Shown here piece after piece: positions 21,201 to 33,900 of a stretch of 64,000 bases of DNA (positions within the stretch are counted from its first letter, which is position 1; each line of letters starts with the position of its first letter). This DNA is from Colias croceus. Taxonomy: Eukaryota; Arthropoda; Insecta; Lepidoptera; Pieridae. A program made the translations under genes and the position numbers. The notes beneath the pieces were generated by a model. It made no database searches. It was not told the DNA's origin and worked only from the letters and a program-made list of their open reading frames with translations. The stretch covers positions 508,501 to 572,500 of the forward strand of contig NC_059541.1 in the NCBI RefSeq assembly GCF_905220415.1, in the 5' to 3' direction.

Positions 21201-24200
21201 TCCTAGGGTTAAATGTAGATCAAAATTGCAACTGGAAAGCACATTGTGACATGATTACTGGAAAAATAAATAAGTTCGTCTATGCATTAAGAAGACTACG
21301 AAAAACAGTGTCCTTTAATGCTGCGCTTACCGCATATTACGGATACGTTACATCTGTGATACGGTATGGAATTATATTCTGGGGCAACTCGACAGACGTG
21401 ACAAATGTATTCTTGGCACAGAAGAGGTGTATAAGGGCTATGTGCAATATTGGTCCCTTAGAATCTTGTCGACCATTATTCAAAAAGCACCATCTTTTAA
21501 CACTCACGGGATTATACATTTTGGAAATTTGTATATTTGTTAAAAAACATGGTGAACTTTTTAAATACATGAAAGACCACTCTAGACTGGGACTAAGAGA
21601 TCCAACACGTCTAATGATGACTAACTGCCGTTCAGCACTCTACCAAAAGAATGCAAGTGTAATGTGTGTAAAGATTTTTAACCATATACCAAAACATATA
21701 AGGGAACTACCAAAAAATTTAATGCACAAAAAATTAAAAGCGTGGCTTATTAATCACTGTTTCTATTCCTTAAACGAATTTTTTAGATTATAATTACCGA
21801 AACGATAAATGTACCTAACTTGACAAAAATTGACGTAAGAAATCAATTATTATGTTATAAAATGTAATAATCAAATTGTCATATTGCTATATTATAATTT
21901 ATAATGTGTATGTAGTAAATAAATGTAAAATGAACTAATGTAAATAATATATTGTTTAAATAATTAAATTATAAAATTAAAATATTTGTATGCCAATTGT
22001 TGGCGAATTGTGCGGACGAAAAATTTATTATAACTTTGTAACCACAATTCATACAAATAAATTTTCATTTCATTTCATTTCATTCATTTACAATGATAAA
22101 GAAGTACCTATTATGCGAGTCAACCCAGACGAACTCGTCCGCACTAGTGACGTTAGTGCACACGGTGTCGAGCGACGGCTGCCGCACGAGCGGCGCGCGG
22201 CGACGGCGCGCGTCTGTTGCGCTGCCGTTCTCTGGAATTTGTTGTTTATTCTTATTGTATAGCTCTAGTTAATTCAGTTTATTAATATTCTGAATTTTGA
22301 GGTATGTAGGAAAATGTGAAGGAGATGATTATATTATGATGAAGATAAAACTTATAAGTGTAAACTAGTATGGGGTAATCGATATATCAAAGTAAGGATT
22401 TTTGTAGAGGTGTTAAGCTAAAGTGAACAGGTTATAGCAATATTATTGGCTAAGCCAGATAGAACGCGTACTTAGCGCACATCAGATCGTCGTCGCTCTG
22501 TTTGTGGTATGTTACCGCGTTGTACAACACAATTCGTCGTCATAGCATGCCTTTAGATTAGCGTTCTGATTCACGCTAAGTGTCCCATCTGGCAGAGTTA
22601 TAAGTTTGTATAGTATAAAGGTGCAATGTAACGTCCAGCCAGTCAGCAAAGGTCATAGAAATATTAAGTTGCTATGTTGTAGGTAAAGGTTAAAGAAATA
22701 ACAAGTTAGTATTGTGCAACGGTTAAAGCAATATTTATATAAAAATAATTATATAATAATAAGCTATTACCTGTGGCGCCATTACTACCAGCAGCACTAG
22801 AAGCGCTAGTAGCGGTGCTGCTGCTGTCGCGCGACCTCAGTGTCAGCTGCTTGATGGCGGAGCGGATATCTTCCAGCCCCCCGCCTCCTGGCCACGGGGA
22901 TTGGAGCTGGAATATGAGAATGGGATTTATAATGAGAGATGAAAAATTTACGTATCGACATCTAGTTATGTTAAAATTTATAAACATTTTTAAAACATTG
23001 ATTAATTCCGGTGTATGTGTTAGGTTTGTTGATTATTCAAATCGATACCATTAGAATTTCAATAAAACATAATATAAGTATTCGATCTATCTATTTTCTT
23101 CATTTGCATGCCGTAAAATGCATTTTCAAGTCATCTTCATCTGCCTTTCTTCATGTCCAAAATTTTGCAGTCCAGATAAAAATAAATCATATTCAAAGTT
23201 CAACATCAGGACGTTAAACACTCCAACACACTGCTTTACCTTCTTAAAAAGAAAAATCCTACATTATCCTAATCCTTACCTTATTAGGTCTATGTTTAGT
23301 CCTAGCATGCGGTGGTTGTCTCGGTCTGCGCGGTTCATCCCGCGCCGCGTCCGCCCCGCCACTGTCCGACATGGACGCGTGGCCGGACGACCTGTTTTCG
23401 TCCGAACTGCTGTTGCATTCGCGGACACCGTTCTGGAAGTTATTTATTATGATCAGCTGTATTGAATTAGCTCCTAAAAATTTTTTTCATCCAAATATAA
23501 AAGAGAACTGCGTTAGATAATGTCTTTAATCCTAAGCTTTAATCCAATAAAATCTATTTTGCGAAATAATAGTTTCATTAATCGTCATTCCAAAAACTAA
23601 TAATCGAGACTAATAATTTCCAATTTTGAATAGCAATAACGTATTCATTCCATCGAAACAGATAGAATATTTATTTTATTTCCGATAACTAATATAAATT
23701 CATCTAATTACATAACCTAATATAGCTAATATGATACATATTATAAATAAGCATAACTTTCACAGATTATCAAACATTACGCAAAACGCATTGGAAAGTT
23801 CATCGAGACTCCAATGAATGAGTAGTTAGCATTTGTTTTCTCATTAATTAGCCAGAGTCATGATTACCGCGATTACTTGGCGTTATGCAGCGAAAGTTGT
23901 AAATAAAAACTGTATCATTGTCTGTCTGTCCCACGATCTCGTGGAAAAGCTGTGGGAAGAGATGAAAGGGAAAGCCGAGTGCGCTCACAGGTGCCGTTGA
24001 TGTAATAAATGTTGTGACTAGAAAATTCCATTTTCAAGCGAACCAGAGTGATAATATAGAAATGTTTAATAAAAATAATAAACCCGTAACGTTAAACTAC
24101 GACTGCAATAGAGCAACAAAAATACTATAATTGACAATGCTCTCTTCAACTTAAACTGAATAACATTGCTCGCAATTTATATCTAAAGGAAGCAAAATAT

Positions 24201-27200
24201 CTCAGATTGAATTCTTTAAATCATCTTTTTCATTCGATTTTTCCCGCACTAGTAGGTACAGTTTTACTTCCGACTCTTATCACTCGCTGGTAGCACGCAC
24301 CTCATCTTACGTAAAATACATTTTCTAGTTTTCCCAGCAGCAATGATAAAACCGCAAATCCCGTAACATTAATTTGTGGTTGGCGTGCTCAGTCCCATTT
24401 TAATTTGAACGTAGCGAATCAGCCTGATCACCTTCAGAGAATTATAAATATACCGTAACACGGTTACTGTTGAAACGGTAACAAATTATTCGAAATTATC
24501 ACACTATTGTCCATTATTTTAAACTAGTTTATGTTTAGAAATACATCAGATTAATGGCTGGGTGTAACTGCAGTCAAACGTGCGCTAATGCGGAGAATGG
24601 AGGGAATCAGGTTAATTTTAGGTCTATAGGTCTGGGATTTAGGTGATGCTACTATAATTGTAATTGAATAATAGTATTCTTGTAAAAATAAAATTGGAAA
24701 CGCTGAACGATTCTTATTATTTAGAACTATGTAAAATTATACATTTAAAATGCCACCTGTAATAATTAATGACTCATAATAGTACAATTAAGCGATTTAC
24801 GAATAGTTACCACTAGTCAATAGAGACAGATCAAAGTTACTACCACCGTAAGGGCTTGGTCACGAGCGTGCGCGAGTTGTTCGCAGTTCTTGTAAATCTA
24901 GGTTCAGTAATCAGTATAGTATTATAATGAAAACACTACTGGACGAAAATTAATGTCAACACACAGTAACATATAGGTACCTACCTAGTAGTTTTGATTT
25001 GTCTAAATAAATAACGATTAAAGATGTCTGAGATATAGTAGGTATAAACTTTCTAACAATTTTTGATCTATATAATTAATATGAAAAATGTTTTATAAAA
25101 TTGCTCGCGAATCGTGATAGTGCTAAAACGAGTCTGCTACCACTTACCAGCAATAGTAAAGTCTAATCCATGCTATAAACGACACTGCAGGGCATTTCAA
25201 ATAGATCCTGTTGAAGTAATAATCAATAAATGTTTTATTATTCCCTATAGCCGACGCTTATACGGTTGTAAATTACATTGGACTCACTATGAAATGAGTA
25301 TTGAAGCTTAAACGGAACACTGACTTTAGGGTTACCAAAAAAGAGGCCTTTACAAACAAACAAAAATAAAACTAGTAAACAGTTGCAAAACATTGTAAAA
25401 ATAAAATTCCACTTATAGAAAACTGTACCAAATTAGAGAGCCTCTTTTTAATAGAAACTTAAATGCCACAACAAGGTTAAATCATATTTTCAATGCAAAA
25501 GTTTAAAATGACTATCAATATTAAAAATCACATACACTAAAGATTGAAGGGGCAATAGGCTCCTCTTTATCAACACAATCACGTTAATCACTATAATTAG
25601 AAAATGATTAAACAGCCAAGTCGTGACCGGCCAGACTGACCCGGAGCTGCCTATTGAAACCCTTGAAATCCGGGTCAAAACCAAAAGGAACCAAGGAATT
25701 CAGCCACTGAATATTTGTGAGCAGGAATTTTAATTGCTACCGTTATTTGATAGACCTATCTCACGTACGATCGCGATGCCACCTTAATAACTTGACTGAT
25801 AAATAGATACCATCTAGTCGTATATTTGATAAACTTTGCTTGACCTTTGGTTGGAGAGTGAATAAAAAAATAATGAATGAGGTACTGCCCTAGCCAATTA
25901 GCATATACCTACTGGCATGTTAACAAAACAGTTTTTAAGAAAAAACTTTTGATTTATCCTTGTAAATTACTTCAATATTTCAGAATTAGATAGGGGAGAC
26001 CGAGGGGAGTTGAAACAATTTTTACGTTTTGTTTAATATTACTCATATTATTGTCAGAAATCTTATGGCACTGGTACCAATCGATAGGTAATTCTATACA
26101 CTTGCGAATGGTTAGCATAAATAAACGGTAAGCGTTAAAAATGATGGTGAAAAATTGACTTAATCGCAACAAGTCAACTTGTTTCAATTCCCCTCATACC
26201 GAGGTAAGATGAAACAGAGGTCGAGGAGAGATGAAACATTATGATTCTGGGGAGTAATAGGAGCTGCAAAATAAAAATGTTAATCTGATTCAAAGGTTTT
26301 AATTAAAACTTATATTTTCAAGTAATCAACGACCTTTATAAGTAATATTTTAATGACATATCAGTCAATTAGGTCTAATACAAATAATACACACTAAAAT
26401 TAATAAAAATTAACATGCGTAACATCAATTATAATTAGTCAAATGTTTTACATTTTTTTTAAACTAAATCTTTGACATAAAATAGTTAATAATCAGTCGT
26501 TTTTTAAGTATTACAATAAGTACCTACTATAAACTATTTAAGGAACAATAATTTAAAAAATGTCAAAAGCAAATTTCTCCACCAGCACAAGTTTCATGAG
26601 CCCGAGCCCACCATTGGCATTTCAGACATTGAGCCCACTTTTCTTTGGATCTGTTATTTGAACATGATTCCATACAGTAAATGCAGCAGGATTCCTCTTC
26701 TTCTTCATCACTATCTTCTTTTCTTGACATCCTTAACCTTTTTAGTTTTACAGCCTGGTTTTGATCTTTTTCTTGCTTTAGTTCCTCCAGTTGGCATGCT
26801 TAAACAAATAAACATATTAAATCAATAATAACATCCTATAATCTTCGTACTTTTTAACTATAATCAGATATTAAATTAAAAGCAAGGAGAGTTGAAACAG
26901 ACTGTTTCAAATCACCTCGGTGAGAAAAAACCTCCCAATTTTTACTCAAATCTCGATCAAGCAGTAAATAGACAGAAATCAAATTTACCAAGTATATTTC
27001 AAGAATCTATAGATAATAAGTTTTTAAAACGTATATAACTCAACCCAAAAAAGAAAACCAATATTAAAGTACAAGCATCGTAAAAAATCATGAAATACTT
27101 ACTTTTTACGATTTTCGGCACATGTCATTCAGAACTACAAAACTGCACAAATGACGCCACCGGCGTGAACTGACGCGATAGCTTGTGGCACGAGATGTTT

Positions 27201-30200
27201 AAAAAAGACGTTGCCAGATCGCTAAAGGTTTTAAGTTCCGAGAAATCGGGACTGTTTCAACTCACCTTTGTTTCAAATCCCCTCGGTCTCCCCTACAACT
27301 TTTAAAATTTTCCATTCTAACATTTCAGAATGCAGAATTGCTTGGCATTAATGGTTTCCTTTTGAGGGCTATTGCACGCCTCACTTCGCGCAAAACATCT
27401 GATTTTTCAAACTTAAAATGTCTTTATATATCATACATTGCACTTGTAAGATAATACATATACACATATATTAAGAAAAAACACTACCTATTTTTAACAT
27501 TCATGATATTTTTGATGTCATTTTTGTTATTTAAACTAGTTAAAAAACAGTTTAAAAAAGTTCTGTCTTGGACGTCCGTGTGTCTGTATGTACGGAGGAT
27601 TTTCTTGTTAACACGATAGCGACCGAAATACTTTACTAATCGAGTCTTTTTTTTTTCTCTTACGCTTGAGTATGCTCAGGAATAGAACCCTTTCATTTTT
27701 CAGGGTCTTATTCGATGTGGTTTAATTGTTATTAAATAAACAAAAAAAAAATATCGACTGTTCTCCATAATTTTAGTATATCTATATATTATATTCTTTA
27801 TTTTATTTTTATTTTATTTTTATATTTATAGTGTACTCAAAATTCACCATTATAAACTCGATTCTTTATACTATAAGCCAAGGTTTAAAAAAATAAGTTG
27901 GTAGTCAGTCCCTTAAACCTGCGCAGTTTCACATCTAGGTGGGGCCACAAGAAAAATAGCTCAATTATTACGGTACCGCTTTCTTTTCTTTTCCAACTGT
28001 TTTATTTTATTTCTTTTTTATATTTATAGTGTACTCTTTATAAATAATCAATTTTATTGTAAAGGATGAGATTATGAGGCGTGCACTTTTGGATTTTCCA
28101 AACTATTTTTTAAATGTTGTTATTAAGTAACTTAATATTTTAATGCCAGTCTTTATTAATTGTTAGTAGCCCTATTTATGATCAACCACAAGTGTCACGG
28201 CACATTAACAAAACGCCGTTATTCGCAATCTTATCAGATGCATGTGTATAATAATCGTTCCGATTAACATATTACATAACAAAATACTTTTGACTCGAGT
28301 AAATGCATAAATAACTAAACTTCTCTAGAAGCATGTCATAAAGGCCAGATTATTATTTCTGGTTTAACTTTGTTTACCAATCTATTTATTAAGTCAAACA
28401 GGAAAAGGTTTTAATAGCTCAAATGTTCGCTAGCATTTATCTGATCCAATGTATTTTTCCGTCTATATTCTTTACTTTCACTATATGTGTTAATTACAAA
28501 TAGCATTTATCGCTCAATCAAGTGTCCTATACTCCTATCCTTGTTGTTATTACGTATATCGTGCTTCGGATCCGTAATTTTTCATCACATCACATCAGCC
28601 TATTCCCGTCCACTGCTGGACGTAGGCCTCTCCCAGATCGCGCCACTTTCCTCTTTCTTCGGCATACCGCATCCACCCAATGCCGGCCACCTTCTTTAAG
28701 TCGTCAGTCCAACGCGCCGCAGGGCGTCCTACACTACGCTTGCCTGTACGTGGTCTCCATTCAAGCACATGCCGACTCCATCGGCCGTCTGTTCTCCTAC
28801 ACACATGGCCAGCCCAGCGCCACTTTAACGTGCTTATTTTGCGGGCTATGTCGGTTACTTTGGTTCTTTGTCGGATAACCTCGTTACGAATTTTGTCCGA
28901 CAAAGAAACTCCTAACATAGCTCGCTCCATAGCTCGCTGCGCAACGTTGAACTTATGGATGAGTCCGCATGTAAGAGTCCACGTTTCGGCTCCGTACGTC
29001 ATTACAGGTAGGATGCACTGGTTAAATGCTCGCGTTTTTAAACTCTGAGGGATTGACGACTTAAATATATAGCTTAGCTTGCCGAATGCTGCCCAACCCA
29101 GGCGAATTCTTCTGTTGGCTTCCACTTCGAAGTTTTGTTTGCCTAGCTGGATGTTTTGGCCAAGGTAGATATAATTTTGCACAACCTCAAGCGTGGATTC
29201 ATTAATGATCACAGGTCTTGGGACTGCGTGCGCGTTGAACATTACCTTCGTCTTGTCCAAATTCATCTTGAGGCCTACCCGTTGTGAAGAATCGTTTAGG
29301 TTGTTCAGCATATCGTCAAGCTGTTGCACGGATTCCGCTATTATAACTATATCATCTGCAAAGCGCAGATGCGAGATGTATCGACCGTTAATGTTGATTC
29401 CGCGTTCTTTCCAATCGAGTGTCTTGAAGATGTCCTCCAACGCATTTGAAAAGAGCTTTGGCGAAATAACATCACCTTGCCTTACTCCACGTTGCAACTG
29501 GATTGATCGTGTCGTATCGCATCTTGTCGTAATTTTTCGCCAGCTATTAAATGGTTAAATAACCGTTCATACACATCGCACTACAGCTGCATGCATCGTT
29601 GACTTCGGTTACAGCAATTATAGCACTTGACAAGTCACACGAAAACCGCAGAGATAGCTTGCGGCCAGAGATGGGACTCTAAAAACTCATTTGATGTGGC
29701 CACGAATGTGAAAGATCATGTTATGCAACAAGTGTGAGAACGCATCGTAATGGATACCACGTGAAACAAAAGAAAATCTCTTGTGCTTGTGGTCTGCGTT
29801 TGTTTTGCGTCGTTTGCTTGATTGTTGGTGTTTTAATGTCATGAAAGTTTAATTGTATGGGTTTAACTTCTCTTAAAATTTCTTCAATTTCCCTTATTAC
29901 AAGAAGTCTATTTTCTTTTGAATTATATTATTTTACATACATCAAGAACTACCAACTTCCCCAGGGTGCTAGGATTAGTTACTATATTATTATGTCATAC
30001 ATCATTCGTCTGTTATAGGTACTCATTGTTTTAAACTGCATTGCTAAGACTACGTAATTCTATTACGTGCTGCTTTTTATGTAAGTAGGTTTTCCTAAAT
30101 AGTTCTTCAACGCATCAATAGCTATTGTGTGAAATATAGAAGTTACTTAATATTGGAAATTTGAATATTCTTCGGATGTCCAAATTTAAAAAAAAGACTA

Positions 30201-30907
30201 ATTCTTTCCCGTATAAACTCTTCAACATACCCGTTACTCCACTGAAAGTAACGATAAGAAACACAGTGGAATAGTAAATAGTCTACGACCCCAGAGGCCC
30301 TACATAATATGTGTAAGTGAATATTCTATTTAAAAGAAAGTAGGATTATAATTTACAATTGTTTATATCAATTACAATAGAAATAGAGCAAATGACTCTT
30401 ATGAAGTGCTTATTAAATCTCAAATTAATACTCTCTAATTAGATCGCCACTTTAGAAATAATACTTACCCCCTATTCTGCTCTTCCGATCAAGATTTATT
30501 AGTACCTACATATATTTTCAGAGTTTAGTGTCCAGGAAAAACATTAGATATATTCCTCACCTGCGTCGGTGTAGCCTCCGGCCGGTGATCATGCTTACGC
30601 CTCTCCAGAGCATAGCTGCTCTGTACAGGCGCACTACGGACTGGCGAACTGGCGACTGTGATCTGTGAGACAGCGCTGACTGGCTTCAGCTGCGCGGTGC
30701 TCGGACTGTCTTCTGTGACTGGTTGCTGCTCTTCTGGGTTTGCTATGGGATATAAATCATCTTTATATTTTGATGTAAACATTCGCATTCAGATCTGCTT
30801 TCATCTGTTTCCGGCATATTTTTGTAAAAAATTCTAATTCTCTATGCTTAAATTCATCTAGATTGTTTCGATTTCATTCACAAATGCACGATAATGGTTA
30901 TAAACCT

Positions 30908-30943
<36 letters not shown>

Positions 30944-33900
30944 CAGAGCAAGCAAAGGAGCAGGTGGGCCACCTGATGTTAAGTGGTCACCACCGCCCAT
31001 AAACACTTGTAACACAAGGAGTGTTACAGGTGCTTTGCCGGCCTTTAATGGACAAATACGCTCTTTTCTTGAAGGCCCCAATGTCGTAGTTGTTCGGGAA
31101 CACCGCAGGTGGCAGATCGTTCCACAGTTTCACCGTACGCGGAAGGAAGTTGCGGGTGAAGCGGACAGTGGTGGAGCGCCAACCATCCAGATGGTGCGGA
31201 TGGAACTGGTTTTTACGGCGTGAGGTCCGGTGGTGGAACTGTGCGGCTGGTAAAAGGTGGAACAATTCCTCAGAGCACTCCCCATAGTAGATTCTGTACA
31301 GTATACAGAGAGACGCAACGTCTCTCCGCACTGACAGTGGATCGAGCCTATCGGAAAGCCTACGGTCATCGACAATTCGAGCTGCTCGACGTTGGATGCG
31401 GTCAAGAGGAAGGAGTTGATACTGTGGGGCTCCGGCCCAGAGATGAGAACAGTACTCCATATGCGGTCGCACCTGAGCCTTGTACAGCTGAAGTCGGTGG
31501 GCCGGCTTGAAGTACTGTAATAAGTAATTATTAAGTAACTAGCACTAAATTGGATGACTCTTAAATCGGGCTATTTTGTTGTAATCATAACATTATTACG
31601 AGTCAAGAAACAGAGAATTTCAACAAATAAGTAATTTAACAATCTAAGACCATCTGTTAACATAAGTTTAGAAAATATTTGATACTAGCTGTGCCCGCGA
31701 CTTCGTCCGCGTGGAATAGTGACTGCATAGTAGTTACTACTTTAATACACAATTATTGAGTAAACACGTCTTGAAACACGTACTACCATAAACAACTAAA
31801 TTATAAGTACTTACAGATTATTTTACAATTAAGAAATAAAATAAATAATAACACAAAATAACTGTTGGTAAAATTTATTAGTTTATTACTAAACTGAGCT
31901 AAAAAACTTAGGTACAAAAGAGTTCAAAATTTCCAGGGTATGGCTATCCTCCCGCTCCCATATCCTTCTACTTTCATAGACTTTCAACTTTTCCCTTTCA
32001 CCCCTAGTAAATGGCAGAACCGATTTTGATGTAAACCATGTCTAATTGTACCTATATGTAAACATCATATCCTTTCGTTTGGTGCTCCATTTGGATTATT
32101 TATCCCCACTATATCACCCCTAAGGTGCCCTATATTTAATAAACAGATGAACCGATTTTGATAAAACATGACTAATTGTAATTCAGACGTCAATTGATAT
32201 GCCGCTTGAGTATATTGTTTGACCACATTCGATTATTCATTCCCACTTTTACCGCTATAATCCAATAAATGGATGAACCGATTTTGATTAAATACCTATG
32301 CCTCATTATACTTCTCACGTCATGTCATGCCCTTTCATTTGATATGCCACTTGGGTATATTTGACAAAATTCATTTTTTTATTCCCACTTTTATACCTAT
32401 ATCCAATAAATGGATGAACCAATTTTGATAAAATATGTCTTATTGTACTTTACACGTCATGTCTTTCATTAGATACGTCACTTGAGTATATTTGATAAAA
32501 TTCATTTATTTATTCCTACTTTTACCCCTATATGAAATAAATGGATGAACCGATTTTGATAAAATTTGACTAATTGTTTCTGACAGGTCGTCGTCTATTT
32601 TCATTTGATATATCACTTGGGTATAACTGACAACATTCATTTTTTCCATTCCCACTTTTACCCCTATATATTATAATAAACGGATGAACCGATTTTGATA
32701 CACTAAGTAGGTATATCTAAGAACAACTAATGTAACAAACTATATATATGCATCTAATTCGTTTTACCCGTTAGCGAGCTACGGTTGCACAGACGGACAC
32801 GCAAACATACATAGCGGACGTAACACCCCTCTTTTTGCGTTGGGGGTTAAAAATATAATACCTACGACATAATTTAAAAGACATTTTATGTAGAAAATTT
32901 ACCTAGAAGTAACCATAATGCTATTTGTGCAGGTTTTAGACTTATGAAGTTATGAGCAAAAAACTAAATAAAGGTCCTTTGATCCCCCTACTACCCCCTC
33001 AGCTAAATCCCCCCCCCCCCCACGGTACTTTCAATATGATCATCTGGACATGTCAAGGAATAACTTTAGCGTATAATTTACGTAATAAAGTTATTCATGT
33101 ATAGAATAGAATGCCTTAGCAAGTTAGCAAATGTTCGCCGTGATTACTTAAATGGTCATAACTTTTTTATTTATGAACCGATTGACATGAAATAAACACT
33201 AAATGTTAAGTGAAACTTACCACAATATATTAGTGAAAACCGCATCTAAATCGGATAAGCCGTTTCTGAGATTAGCGTGCACGAACATACAGACAAACAG
33301 ACAAACCGACAAACAGACAAACAGACAAAAAATTTTTTAACTACAGTTTTGGGTTCAGGATCGATTTAATAATAACACCTGCTAAGTTTTTTTTTAATAT
33401 TTTCATTGTACAGACATCACTTTTCTACAATTTTATTATATGTATTGATGATGATGATGATGATGATATATGATGATGATGATGATTTAATAATAACACC
33501 TGCTAAGTTTTTTTTTAATATTTTCATTGTACAGACATCACTTTTCTACAATTTTATTATATGTATTGATGATGATTTCTATTTCAAACCTAATTTCGAA
33601 TTGTGTTTCAAAAACAACATTCATTTGCCTTAAATCATCACACATTTGTTTCACAAATTCAAGGATCATAATAATTGGCCAATGCATAATATTATGGACA
33701 TAATGACATCGGGCTTAAATAAAATGCAATATTGCTTCATCGTCATTGTAAAACAGAAATTACTGAGTTGCACATTCGCGAACGAATTTATTCTAATATC
33801 GATGCAACATATGCAAAGCGAGCAATTAGCGGTTTTGAAACTATATCGTGACTATTGACTTTTTTCTTTGTGTCTGTTTTTGTTGGTATTTATTGCTCTA

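Larger units (their letters stand above)
23433..30560 (-). other. ABTB intron 3
   Basis: A 7.1-kb AT-rich intron. Apart from the pogo-like element (25993-27293) and the RTE LINE (28580-29556), I see no exon. Frames at 25114 and 25490 are short and lack coding character. Confidence 0.7.

Noticed and set aside
31985..32700. CRISPR-like array
   Set aside because: Units are long, diverged and without unique spacers; this is eukaryotic DNA.
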